Assembly (NCBI GenBank): GCA_023374025.1
Contig: SIJG01000053.1
Span: 310,001 to 374,000, forward strand
Length of the DNA: 64,000 nucleotides
Source: Heterodera schachtii
Taxonomy: Eukaryota > Nematoda > Chromadorea > Rhabditida > Heteroderidae
Reading direction: 5' to 3'
The stretch's first letter is position 1. Each line of letters starts with the position of its first letter. The position numbers were made by a program, and so were the translations under genes. The notes below the pieces were generated by a model that saw only the letters and a list, made by a program, of their open reading frames with translations, searched no databases and was not told where the DNA came from. Of this stretch, positions 1 through 13,913 are shown in pieces.

Positions 1-3000
1 AATTGCCGCAACTCTCACAAAAACCCATTTCGGAGTGCGCACGCTTTCATTGTTAGAAAGAAAATGACGCAATTCACATCACTTACATACTCTGTAACGG
101 CATCTTTTAACTTTTGGAGAATGGAAGCACCCAAAAGGGAAGTGCCATCGAAATGGGAAGAGAGAAAGTCGGCGGGGATATGGCCAAGGGGGACGATGCA
201 GGAAACGCGGAGGGACTCATCTCGGCACGGACCGACAATCTGAAGAGAAGGGACAGTCATTAGGGAGGGAAATTGGGCCGTAATTGCAGTCTCCACAAGT
301 TTTAATTGCAAAGTACGAATAGAAATTTATTCCTTAAAGGTGAGGAGGGAACAGCCACAAATCCGCATAATTTCTACCACCTCAGCAAAATATTTGTGCT
401 GTATTCGATTGATTAAAAAAGCAAAACGGCCATTTTTGTAAAAAGCCATCAGAGCGGGGAAAGCGGCGGCGGCGTATTCGGCCATTTGTTTGTTGGAGTC
501 GCTTATCACAACGTCGAGGATGTCGTGGAATTGGAGCAGCTGTCGGATGAATAAACAACGAACATTATTTGAAAATGCCGAACATTCTGCAAAACGGTGC
601 CTGTTCGTCCGTCAAATCGCACCCAATCGAACAAAGCGCCGCAATGAGACGACAAAGCGATTTTCCAACCAGGGAAAAGCCTTTGCTTCGGTGGTCAGCA
701 AGGGAAAGACGCTGATCAGAAATGGCAGAGAGAAACACGGCACGGAATTTGAGCACTGAAATGAAAGAAAAGTGGAAAATGTGGCAAATAAAAGACAATC
801 AGAGAAAGGGAGAAAAGGGAAAAGAGAGAGAAAAGGGAAAAGAGAGAGAAAAGGGAAAAGAGAGAGAAAAGGGAAAAGAGAGAGAAAAGGGAAAAGAGAG
901 AGAAAAGGGAAAAGAGAGAGAAAAGGGAAAAGAGGGGCACCGTCGTGCGTTCCGTTGAGAGCGAAAAGAAGCGCAGAAACGCCGAGGAAAGCGCCATGTT
1001 TGACGACGGAGTCCGAAGATCGGAGACGGGCACAGAAAACGGGGAAAATCTGAAATAAAGAAATGAAAAGAGTGAGGGAGGGAAAGAAACACAAAGCCAA
1101 AGTTTGCTAAAATTGGGTACGCCCATAGGCGAGGGGAAAATCCCCGGAAAAAAAATAAAATAAGAAACTACTGTAATTTCTTATAAAAGTTTGTTAACTT
1201 TCTTTTCGAGTTTTGTTAATTAAATTGATTGAAAATGATAGGACACTCACTTTTTCATAAGCATAATCCAAGTCAAAAGAAGCGATCCTTTGAATGGCAT
1301 CCGCCGCCAATTTGCGCACCATTTCGTCCCAATGAATGCTTTTCAATTCGCACAAATGGTCCAACATCGGACGGATGTATTCGCCGAATTGGGCAACCGA
1401 AAAATAAATAAATCCGCTGCAAAAAAAAAGAAAAGCCCACCTGAACAGCCAAATCGGTGTAGCAGTGTTTTATCCGCGCCACCTCCACAAAATCGACCAA
1501 TGTCAGAACGGCGATGCCATGCGGAAAAGAATCATTACGGCCGACATTCTCCTAAATGGGCAATGAAAAGGGCTCAAAAAGGGGGGGAGGGCACTTGGAA
1601 AGCGGCACTCGCCGCCCTTCGAACATTCACTTCGCGGTCAAACAGCGCAACCGAAAGTAAAACACCGGCCAAAGAGGGCAAATGGTCACGGAGAAGTTGG
1701 GCCTGGAAAAAATATCAGAGAAAATGTGCCAAAAAGAGAAAAAGTAACAACTGAAAAAAAGTGAGGAGAAATCGGTGCGTTATCAGAAAGGTTTTAGCGG
1801 ATGGATGTCAGCAGCGACAAACTCAGACGGGGAAAGAAGAACAATTGTCATCATTTAACGCAAATAAAACAAATCGCTGGGGTGGGGGAGAACCAACGGA
1901 AATGGAGGAGAAATGCACTGAGCCACGGGGAGGGCAAAGGGAAGTGAGAAAAGAGACCTCATAAGCGCGGGCAAAGGCCCAACAAATGTAACAAGCGGCA
2001 TCACGCACATTGACCGCCTGCATAAAGCCAAGTTGAAACTGCTCAAAAGTGAGGGCACGGGGAAGGAGGTCGACAATGACCTGAGAAAAGTGAGAAAGTG
2101 CCAAATGGAAACAAAGCAAAAACAACTTTTGGAACTTGGCACGGCAAAAGGCACCCCCGACGACAGAGCTCAGCCAATGCCAAACACCCGCCGTGCCACG
2201 CGTTGGCCTCGTCCGCGGCAGAATCACTGAAGCATTTGGTCAACACCGAAGAGACAACTTCAGCACCCATCTGAAAAGTGAAAGAGGGAATTGGATTTGG
2301 GTTGGATTTGTGCCCGCTTCATGCCTTGAGTGGAAGTCGGGAACAAATACGGGCGACGCCTTTCGAAGCAGTCCATCGCACTGTGTTGTCCTTGTCAGTG
2401 ATTTTCAACAACAATTCGGCCAATAGGTTTTCTATCTAGTTTAAAAAACCAGAATTAAAAACGGAAAAGGCCATCCGAGAAGCAATAAGACAATTCCCTT
2501 TGTTCCCTCTGCTCCCTTTAAATTTTGAATTTAGTTTTTCAGTCATTTAAATAGCGGATTTTGGGGTCCGAAATTGACTAAAATGGCGTCTTCTCTGCTA
2601 TTGCAATATTTTATTTCCCTTGAACTTGCAAAATGTTCGCATTGCTTTCCCATTTCTCACCTCCTCGAAATGTTCCGCCGCTTCGTCCGCTCTTTCCTCC
2701 GCCGTTTCCCCCTCACTTTCTTCGTCATTTTCATCGTCGCCTTTTCTCGCCTCATTTTCATTTTGGTTTCTCCGTCCCAGCAGATTTTCCTCCAATGATC
2801 GGTGCCCACAACGGTAGCGCCAGGGAGCGAGCCGAGGACGGAGAAGGACGAGGGCGAGACGATGGAGGAGTTTGGCGACGAGTTGGCGGACGAGAATATT
2901 GGGACAGTTGGCCCGAACGAATTGGGGAGGGAGGGAGTGCAAAAGGGAGAGAACGAAAGGACGCAATTCGACACGACGGCCCTAAAAGAGAAAGAAGTTT

Positions 3001-3999
3001 TGCGGAGTTGGGCGATGGGGTGACCTGTTTCAGCAAGGCAATGAGCAGTTTCAGCTGACTGATCAGCGGAATGCCGCCGTCCAATTCGGACTCAAATGAC
3101 CGAAATGTGTGCACAAATTCATCGAAACGAGGCGCCAAAACGAATTCATTGTCGACATTTCGGGTCAAAATTTGTGCTAATAAGGTGGGAATAACAGCCT
3201 AAAAATGCGTTATGGTCAAAAACATAAACAGAAAACGGACCAGTTCTCCGATGGTTGCCATTTTTCGCATTAAAATATCCAAACAAATTGCGATTCTGCG
3301 CTCAAAATTCCCCTCCTGGGAATGCGTCGTCTGTGAATTTCCATTTTGCCGAATTCGACTCAAATTGAACGGGTTTTTGCAAATAATTGAAAGCCATGTG
3401 GTCAAAATGTGCACGATTCGTTTGTCGATCGGAACAGACGCATTGGGCGAGGCGGCCAAAAGAATGGTTGCGAAATTCTCCAAACATTGCAAAACGGGCT
3501 CAAGCAGTTCAAACTAAAGGAACGGAAAACAAATAAAGCGAAGAGGCAGAAGAGGACCTGATGGGGAAGAAAATGCATCAGAAATTTGTGGCCACGAATG
3601 ATACTCAATATTCTGAGTCGGATTAATGCTGCCGAAGTGAGCGGAGACAAAACGCCATCGATGGCACTGTTTGGTGGCGGAGAAAGAAAATTCGACAAAT
3701 TTGAGGAGACCGTCGACCAGAGAAGCCAAAGCCACGTCCAAAAGTTGGGGCTCTTCGCTGTACAATTGGACCAACTTTTCAAAACGCTCCAAATTCTTCT
3801 AAATTCATGTGTGTTTTGCTTTAATTTCCCGAGGGAATACCTCCTCAGCAGACGACAAATCTTGCACGGCACTGGGCAATTGGGCGATCAGTGATTGCAA
3901 CTCGGCCAAATGTTCATCCTCCAAGCGAATTGGGGTGCATCCGATCACCGGGGCAATGCCATCGGAAATGCAATTGCCAATGCCCTTTTGAGAGAGCAT
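1..3999 (-). CDS. Tubulin-folding cofactor D (TBCD), 3' end cut by window edge
   Basis: Tubulin-specific chaperone D, an Armadillo/HEAT-repeat protein that holds beta-tubulin in the post-chaperonin folding pathway and acts with cofactors C and E to assemble the alpha/beta dimer. Seen: translated exons follow the family in order on the minus strand. They include [18 protein letters not shown] near the N terminus (about 3790), [13 protein letters not shown] (about 3590), [12 protein letters not shown] (about 2210), [17 protein letters not shown] (about 1960), [12 protein letters not shown] (about 1540), an exon at about 1245-1417 and one at about 955-1050, and [16 protein letters not shown] (about 490). 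The proposed start is ATG 3999, directly after a splice-acceptor-like TTAG, so spliced-leader addition or an upstream exon are both possible. Roughly 800 of about 1200 family residues lie in the window; the C terminus is beyond position 1. Several short exon joins (for example around 3600-3720) were not resolved. Confidence 0.9.
806..933. repeat. 18-bp purine tandem array in a TBCD intron
   Basis: About seven copies of an 18-bp unit of the form AAAAGGGAAAAGAGAGAG. It lies between the TBCD exons at about 955-1050 and about 700, so it is intronic. On the coding strand it is pyrimidine-rich and could extend the polypyrimidine tract. Confidence 0.85.
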
Positions 4000-4484
4000 C
4001 TAACCGAAGCGAACAGAGAATGAGCTAAATGGTGATGAACACATATCAACTTTGTCTCAAACAATTTATTTTTATTCAAAGAGGGGACCCATCTTACAAT
4101 TAGCTAATCATTAATCAATTAGGTATTAAAATAAATATGATTTCATTGAAATTTGCAAAAAAAAGTTGCAAACTTAAACAGTTAACGAATGTTTATGTGC
4201 AAGAATGGAGTATAAAGGCCACAATTTTGAATAAATTGATTAAATTAAACCGGTAATACAGCGGACAAAGTGAATGTTATGCGGTGGAATGGGAGAGGAA
4301 GAGGTTAGGAAAATGGAATATCACAATGATTGGCGAATGGAAAAATAAACAACTTACAGAAATGACTTGGAAAAATAAACAACTTACAGAAATGATTAAG
4401 GATTAAGCAAAATTAAAAACATTGCTTCTTCCGTGCGCCACCCTTCGTTCGGCGTTCTCTTCATTTTTCCTCCTCCAACGCTTT
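4000..4484. other. AT-rich spacer between TBCD and bli-4
   Basis: No coding exon is seen. The stretch is AT-rich and contains a 26-bp direct duplication near 4346-4394 (units starting TGACTTGGAAAAATAAAC and ACTTACAGAAATGA). It should hold the bli-4 3' UTR on its right side and the TBCD promoter or trans-splice region on its left side. Confidence 0.5.
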
Positions 4485-7400
4485 TTAACTCTCGGCTTCT
4501 TCCGTCGGCACTTCCCGCTGCTGCTTCTCCTCTTTCTCGGCTTCTGGCGATCTCTTTTCACCTTCCATCAATGACTCCGCATCATCATTGTCGGATTCAG
4601 ATTCATCATCTTCTAGCGCAAAACCCATGTTTTGTTTTTGGTCCTTTTTTCTGCCGTCCAAATCATCACCAATTGTTGTCAGAGGAGTGTACCTTGGTGA
4701 AAAAGAACGGTTAACGCTACGCTAAAATCCAAAATTTACTCGAGATCAGAACGATTTCCATTGCGACCATTCCCGAAACAACAGCAAATCAATTGGCGAC
4801 ACAAATAAAAAAGAACAGTGCCCAAAAGGACGAGGCCAATGATTGTGAAAAAGTTGGCCAAAAGAGAAAGCATTGACAGATGGCTTTTCGTGCGGAATTC
4901 GGGGTAACTCTTGGAGCAATCTTCACAGTGCAAGTCCTTCTGAGTCAATTGGTCGGGAGAACAGCACTGGCGACAGTAACCCATCGTATGGTTGGCAAAG
5001 CCCTGTGCACATTCGTCGCATTGGAGCGGACCTTTTTGGGTTGCGTGTTTTTCATGTCCAACGAAGCTCCCTTCGGCTTACCAGGCCCATGGCAAGTTGC
5101 GCACGACTTGTCGCACTCCAAACAAACGCTTTGCGCACTTTCGAAGTAACCGGCGGAGCACGAATTCCTTCTGAGCACGCACTTGGCTTGGATTGTCAGT
5201 CTGTCTTAAAGACAAAGTTCAGGCGACGTCCAACCCGACGAGGGACTCCTCTCTTACAATCCGCGACCAATCCTTCGGGACAAGTCGCGACACAACGGCC
5301 ATGGTCCAAATGGCCGTAATGTTTGACGTCTATCAGCAGTTTTGCATCGTGGCATTTGTCACATAGTTCCGCTTGTGAACACGTCTCGCAGTCGGTGGCG
5401 CATCGTTTGCATTTGTCGCCGTCCGCGTAAAAGCCCTCCTCACAATGCTCAACACACCTTAAAAGATTTGACTGTAAACAGTGGAAAATTCAAACGAGCA
5501 AAACTTTAGGAATTACACCAACACAAAGTTGGACATGACGACGTATTCACTCATTGGGACCGGGACCATTTATGTCCAAGGGGTCTCCCAGCCAATCCCT
5601 CCCTCGTCATAACAGCCCTATGGGTCGAACATACCCCACCTCGTACAGTCCGTACGGAGGTTGTTTTTGACGACCCCTTGGACAGAATAATCGGGACAGT
5701 AAAAATTTTATATTTTGTGACTGCAAATTGGAGACAATTGCCGATGAAATTTCATGGTTTTTAAATTTATTTGTGTTTTTTTATTGTCAGTGTTTATGAT
5801 GAGTGTGTGTGATGGTATCAGCTTGAGCTATCAATACAAAAAGTTGTGATTGCTAATTATTAAAATGGAAAACTTGCTTAAAGCCGGCACGATTTCGAAG
5901 AGTGAGGGTAAAATGACGGCAAGAGAAACACGCAGTTTGGGAACGAGGCTCTGAACAACCAACACATTCGGGGTGGCAATCGCCGACCGACTGCAAAGAG
6001 CCAAAACGAACAGTTGACGCCTCTTCCACCGTCGTTTCATTCTGCAAAACATTGTTTTGACCAAACAGTTAAAAAAATATTTGCAATTTTTGGTAAATAT
6101 TCTCTTATTTTCGTAAAACTTAACAAAAAATAAAATTTTGCAATTGTAACAATGAATTTCTTTTTTTCGTATCATATTTTTTACATTGCAAATTTCACCA
6201 TTTTTTAAAATTTCAGTCAATATTTTTTATTATAAATTTTTCTTAACGTAAATCCCAGCCCATTTAGGTATGTATGATGTGAAATATTTTTAATGGACAC
6301 CCGGGTTTTTTTTTCTTCCGGCCCAAAAAATTGGAAGCTAATTTTAAAAAATATGCGAAATATGGGATTCGATGTGCCATTAGGCGCGGCCGGGGAAAAT
6401 TTAAACATTTTGAATCAAATTATTAAGAAAATTGCAAATTAGATGCTCTTAAGTTCTTAATATCTTTTGTAATTGAAAATTATTCCTAGTAATAATTTAT
6501 GGATGAGAAAATCAGGCCGTTTTTTATCCCAAATATTACGTCTTTAATCTAAGGCCCTCAATTCTCGTCAAATGTTATTTTCACCATAATGGAAAACAAA
6601 ACACTGGTAAATCAAGTTTATTTATAGAAATTCTTCGACAATATCAATGAAACAATAAATCACACGCTTTCTAACAACACAAAAGTAGAATTCACAATAA
6701 ATTTTAAATCACATAAATGGGAAGGATGAAGAATTAAATTATTTCTTTGCTTAAAGAAATATTAAAATAATATAATTTGAAGGGGATGAAAAAGATCACA
6801 ACCTGTTAGGCACGGGGAGAAAAAAAGAAGTTTTAATGGGAAGAGGACAAAACCGTGGGTTTCTTTTAGACACTAAAATTAAGTAGAGTTTGTCCTCTGA
6901 GCTATAATATGGGAAGGCATAAAATGAAAATGAAGGAACGATAAAATGCCAATAAAAATGTTTCTAGAGATTTTTAACAAAAAGAAAATTAAGTAGAAAG
7001 TGAAACAAACGGCAATGGATGAAAAGCAAAAGATGGGCGAGAAAGAGGAGAAAGAAAATTCATAGTGTAGTCAATGAATGATTTCCAAAAGCAATTTGGT
7101 TTTTTCTCAATTGCTTTTAGCAGTTACATTGGGGTTCGTAGCATATTGGTAAATCGGGCCCACAGTGAAGATGCCTCAAAATCCAATCTCATTAGAAAAG
7201 GCTAAACTATTTTTATCGCAGGGGATAGAAGCTCTGATTCAATTGTTTAAAAAACAAAAAATTAATTTTGCTATATTTAAACTCAGGATGATATGGCAGT
7301 GCTTTGTGCATTGTTAAAAATGACTTTGCCTATCGCTTAAAAATATGGCAACTGAACAAGGGAAACGTATAATTAAGGGAAAATAAAAGGAATCATTAAG

Positions 7401-10400
7401 GAAAACAGAGTTGCAAATCCGATGAATGTTTAAAAGCGGGAAAAGCTTAAAACAAAGTTTGGGCAAGTAATGCCGAGCATAGCAATGGCCTGTTACACGG
7501 GGCGAATGTGAGTCAAACGGTTTTAGGGTAAATTTGGTTGGAGTTCGAAGTCGTGGCACAAATCTCTCTACGGCTCCCGTCAATTTTGCCCCTGGCCCCT
7601 CTCTTCTTCTTTTTCTGGCGATTACCCAACTTCACACAAGCAAAGACAGCGACAAGCAGCACAAACACAAAGGCAAACACTTGCAGGGCGACGATCAGCC
7701 CAGAGAGAAACATCTGCAGAGCGGGTAAAAGCATGGTAAAAGCCAGACGAACATAAAACTAATTAGTCTAATTAATTTTCTTTCTCCTTTTTTTAGCAGT
7801 GATAAGTAAGTGAGGATGATAGGATGACTCATCAGACAATCAAAATAAAAACAAAACAAATACAAAGTGCAAAAGAGTGAAATAAGGGGCAAAATAAAAG
7901 ATGACGAATTAGGTGGTTAATGTGCAGTGATTGGACTGACAATGAGTGTTTTGTTGGCATGGGTTGGGCAGGTTAACAAAATTAGTGACTTGGACGGACA
8001 GAACTCACTCCCCCCGCCTGTTCACCAGTCTACTCAGCTGTCTAATAATGTCCCCAAAAACGGTGCTTGACGAGAATTGAGTGCCAGGCCCACCATCTTT
8101 TCTCAGCTTTTGAAAAGGCAAGGAGGGGCCACCAACACGCCGACGGAAGCCGCCTACCTGAGAAGTGAGGGCCTGCCCAATGCCCGGACGACGGTACGCC
8201 GACGGGGCGTAGGGACTGTATCGCTGGTCGCTTGGCTGGGCAGGCTCCTCAGTCCCATACAACAAGAGAGCCCAGTCACTGAATATTCCTGAAAGCAAAA
8301 GTTCAAAACTAAACAAGGAACACATGGCGAACGAATACCTCCGATGTTTGGGTTGTTGGAAATGGACTCAACCAGCAATGTCCAAACACCACGGGGGTCC
8401 TCTCCCCACATCTGAGATTTGATTGACAATGAGACGGATAACTACGTCCAAGATTAAGATAAACCTGCACGGTGAGGAATGGCCACTTGTGGAAACCATT
8501 TTGGTTGAAATCCTAAACGATTTTCAAGGTTTACGACCGACGGCAAAGGATGACGCACTTGCGGACGGGGCGGCAAAAGGACGGAGCGAGTGCCCATCGG
8601 CGAAAAAAGAGTCAATTTCAGGTCGCCTCGCTTCCCAAAACGAATGGTCGTAATCACTTGGACATGCTCCAAATACAAAACAGGTGTCCCCTGCTGACAG
8701 CCGCTCACTTCCAAAGTAAAATTCAAAGCAAACCGTCCCTGGATGGGTCTTGGCCTGAAGGCTTAAGACGTTTAAGTAACAATGGCAAGAAACGATTGCC
8801 TTGGAGCGTCCAGAGAGTATTCGTAAGTGCACATGTGCTGCTCCGGCACATTTTTCCATACTCTCGCCAATTTTACTAAGGCACCCGCATCCATCAGGCC
8901 GTATCCGAATTTGTTGCTAATCCGTCGACCTACTCCATTGATTGACCAGCCGGCATTGTTTAGAAGCGGATTTGGGTTTGCCGTTCTCAGAACTATGTGT
9001 TGAGTGTCGCGCCATGTCAAAGAAGGACTAAACAAAGAGAAATTAAAGGAAAATAAAGAATTAGTCACTTCGCTTCTAATGCCAATGCTATTATGCCAGC
9101 AGCGAGTGGAGCACTCGCACTGGTGCCGGTGTGCATTTTAGTGCAACCATTCGGCACGTCAACGGTAACCTAAAAAACAGAGAGTTGGCACTAATTGCAA
9201 ATGAAATTTACAATTGCCGGCTGATTGATATTGGCACTAGAATATGTCGTGGCAATGGTCGAAGGACATTCCTCCAGGTACCAAGGCCTGTGATTGTCAT
9301 AGGTGGCAGAACTGATGCTCAATGTGTAAATGGAGGTTGTATAACCATCCGCCGAACAACTGTCTTGCCTTGGGATAATTCGGTGGATGAAGAGAACGTC
9401 TTTAATAAACGAAGCACCTTGATCCGCCATTTCCACTCGCCCACACAAAAATGTTCCCCCGACCGCCTCTCCCGGCTTTAATCCCCCTGTAAAACGCCTC
9501 CTGTGCCAAATTTCCTGGTCCATCAAAGGTTTTGCCGTCATCTTCGGGACCCCAACTGGCCGAGTAAATATCAATGTGTTGCTGGTTCAGATTTAGAGAA
9601 GCTGCTTCGACACTGTCGCTTACGGGGCCATCCAACATTCGAACACCGCCAATTTTCGACAGAAATGCGACTCCCACGCCGCAAACGTTATTCCCCGCCA
9701 GTGCGGCCACTTCACCAGCACAGCGAGTCCCATGTCTGTAGGGAAAGCCAGAAAATTACAGAAACTCCCCAAATGAAAACTTGTTGTCCCCATTGTTTTG
9801 AGGTGTAGGATCCGAATCATGATCATTGATATCGGTGCTAGACAGCGGGTCGTAATTGCCAACCAAGTCGGGATGGTCTCTTTGTATTCCGTCATCCAAA
9901 ATCGAGATCGAAACATTCCGTCCCGCGTATCCCATGAGCCACGCCTCTCGCACATTCATGTCAAAATTTCCGACAGCTCGACCAACCTAAACAAATAATG
10001 GAAAAACTTTCATGCCCAAGAAACTTACCAAATACCATTGATCTTGGTAAAGTGGGTCATGGAACGGCAACTTTGGCACTTCGCGCCTTTCAAAAAAAGT
10101 TGTTTGGCGACGTATCCTTTCTTCAGGCCGAGGCCCGACAAAGGACTGATCGAATAGATAATCACGCTTGACCCTCCTCTTCGGCCTGTCGATGATCAGG
10201 TCGTCAACTCCAATTCGGTCAACAAGTTGGTCCACAGAACGCTTCCGTCTTCGCAGTTCAGCACCCGTTTGTGGATAAATGAAGTAATGCGAATCCAAAA
10301 AAGGCTCTCCCTATAATCAAATAAAAATTTTTGACGGCCCAAAGCAAAATGCATCAAACCTTGACAGCCATTCCATGTTCGTCCGCATATTGCTTGGCAA

Positions 10401-10638
10401 GATCGTCGTCCCGCCTGGCCAATTTCAAAACATAATGCGAAGGCTCTGCACAACTTTGGCGACCCGTTTTGTCCGTTTCACAATAAAGGGAATCGTGTGC
10501 AATAGAAGCAACATTTTTAGCAAAAAAATTGAGAAGGAAAAGTGCCGGAAGAGCCGTCGGCAAATTTGCCGAGAAAGGGAGCTGACGAATTCGCAACCTT
10601 TTGCCGCTACCGCTCTTTCCGCTGCATTGCCACCTCAT
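4485..10638 (-). CDS. bli-4: BLI-4-type subtilisin/kexin proprotein convertase, long Cys-rich isoform
   Basis: Calcium-dependent serine endoprotease that matures secreted precursors (collagens and others) at dibasic sites. Sixteen exons join in frame to 3006 nt, 1001 aa: 10360-10638, 10029-10310, 9781-9986, 9418-9735, 9212-9368, 9069-9169, 8800-9027, 8559-8754, 8465-8512, 8339-8411, 8158-8288, 5878-6041, 5258-5457, 5082-5204, 4740-5031, 4485-4692. Domain order: hydrophobic N terminus, propeptide ending [10 protein letters not shown], catalytic domain with Asp ([14 protein letters not shown]), His ([13 protein letters not shown]), oxyanion Asn (WASGNGGS) and Ser ([11 protein letters not shown]), P domain, furin-like Cys-rich repeats, a membrane helix near 4800-4860 and an acidic tail. 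It follows C. elegans BLI-4 nearly throughout, as I recall that protein. Introns 7 and 12 have GC donors. Intron 11 (2.1 kb) holds an alternative 3' exon. Confidence 0.96.
5560..5695. repeat. Small foldback sequence in a bli-4 intron
   Basis: The 13-mer TGTCCAAGGGGTC near 5574 recurs as its exact reverse complement near 5679, with about 90 bp between, inside the intron separating exons 5878-6041 and 5258-5457. A second small palindrome around GTACAGTCCGTAC lies in the loop. No flanking target-site duplication was found. Confidence 0.5.
7513..7713 (-). CDS. bli-4: Putative alternative 3' exon of bli-4 encoding a membrane anchor
   Basis: An open frame of 66 codons plus stop begins immediately after a CTCTGCAG acceptor and is phase 0, the same phase as the exon-11 donor at 8158/8157. 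Spliced to exon 11 it would give a 739-aa convertase ending in a hydrophobic helix ([20 protein letters not shown]) followed by a basic stretch ([13 protein letters not shown]). This predicts a type I membrane protein with a short cytosolic tail that lacks the Cys-rich repeats. C. elegans bli-4 is known to make isoforms that differ only C-terminally, which supports the idea. Expression is not shown here. Alternatively it is a chance ORF, or a separate small membrane protein starting at the in-frame ATG 7734. Confidence 0.6.
   Translation of the reverse strand: MFLSGLIVALQVFAFVFVLLVAVFACVKLGNRQKKKKRGARGKIDGSRREICATTSNSNQIYPKTV
8005..8157 (-). other. bli-4: Possible read-through C terminus of bli-4
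   Basis: If the exon-11 donor at 8157 is not used, translation continues for about 50 codons to a TGA at 8005-8007. This would give a soluble convertase with a basic, Gly/Ser-rich tail. A strong GTGAGT donor also lies at 8009, but its phase does not match exon 12. This is one of three C-terminal options seen here and the least supported. Confidence 0.3.
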
Positions 10639-12973
<2,335 letters not shown>

Positions 12974-13551
12974 TCATTTGAATTGTTTAAAGCCAACGGC
13001 CCATGGGAAACAGCAGCCCAAAACAACGGACGCCCTCTTCAGACAGCGTCGTCCGCTGAGTCGCCAATTGGCCGCCCAATTTGCCCGGCCGTTTTCCTCT
13101 GCGCGACCGGCGGCACAATTTGTGCCCAATGCAATGGGCAAAAAGTCGCCGCTTTCGTCGTCCGACGCGCCGTCGGCGGCGCCTCCGTCCAATTGGACTT
13201 CGTCCGTCAGAAGGGAGTCGGACTTTCTGCTGCCACCTGCGCAAAGTGTGCTTCCTTTCTCTGCGCTTCGTTTTGTCTGTTCACCTGCCGCTGTTTTGCC
13301 AATTCCCTCCGTTTTTCCGCCGTTCGTTTTCTTCGCTATTTTCTGCTGCTCTCTCCGCCCATCCGACAAAAGCTTTGACTTCGCTTTCCCAACGGAAAAG
13401 TCCGTCCCCGGCAAATTATCACTATCGTCCAGCGAAAACAGAGTTTGTTGGCAACAATCTGAGGAAGGAAAGGATGGAGAGAATGAAGAACATAGAAAAC
13501 AAAACCGATGCGATTGTCAGCGACGGAGTGAAAGCGAACGGTGGCCAACAT
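12974..13551 (-). CDS. Unknown small protein, two-exon model
   Basis: I do not recognise this family. Model: exon 1 13506-13551 (ATG 13551) and exon 2 12974-13458, joined in phase to 531 nt, 176 aa. The protein is polar and charged, rich in Ser, Gly, Lys and Glu. It has an acidic start to exon 2 (FSLDDSDNLPG), a basic segment (GRREQQKIAKKTNGGK) and a final hydrophobic patch ending GFKQFK. The intron is a short GT-AG intron whose phase fits. Composition favours this strand over the antisense open frames in the same interval. No membrane helix or signal peptide is clear. It lies downstream of homogentisate dioxygenase on the same strand with a gap of about 360 bp, so it could be a following operon member. 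Support is only ORF length, composition and splice phase. Confidence 0.4.
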
Positions 13552-13726
13552 TAGAAAGAAAGTGACTTAAAAGGGAACGGAGGGGGGAAAGGGGAGAAAA
13601 AGTGACGAAATAAAGGCAAATGAAGGCATTCACAACCAATGCGGAATATCAAGACATGGCAATTTACAGTTTTTTGTTTCTTCATACATTAATCATAATA
13701 AACCAATGGTCGCTAATTAACCCCCG

Positions 13727-13903
13727 TTCTCTCTCTCTCTCTCCCTCTTTTTCTCTCTCTCTCTCTCCCTCTTTTTTTCTCTCTCTCTCTCCCTCTTTTT
13801 CCCTCGCTCTCTCTCTTTCTTTCTCTCTCGATCTCTCTTTCTTTGTCTCTCTCTCTCTTTCTTTCTCTCTCACTCTATCTCTCTTCCTGTCTCTCTCCTT
13901 GGC
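13727..13903. repeat. CT-rich simple repeat
   Basis: Runs of CTCTCTCT interrupted by CCCTCTTTTT lie just past the homogentisate dioxygenase stop codon (13914), probably in its 3' UTR or immediately downstream. Confidence 0.85.
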
Positions 13904-13913
13904 TTGTCCTCTT

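Noticed and set aside
1229..2426. Plus-strand frames of 60-154 codons across 1.2-2.4 kb
   Set aside because: Shadows of conserved TBCD exons on the opposite strand.
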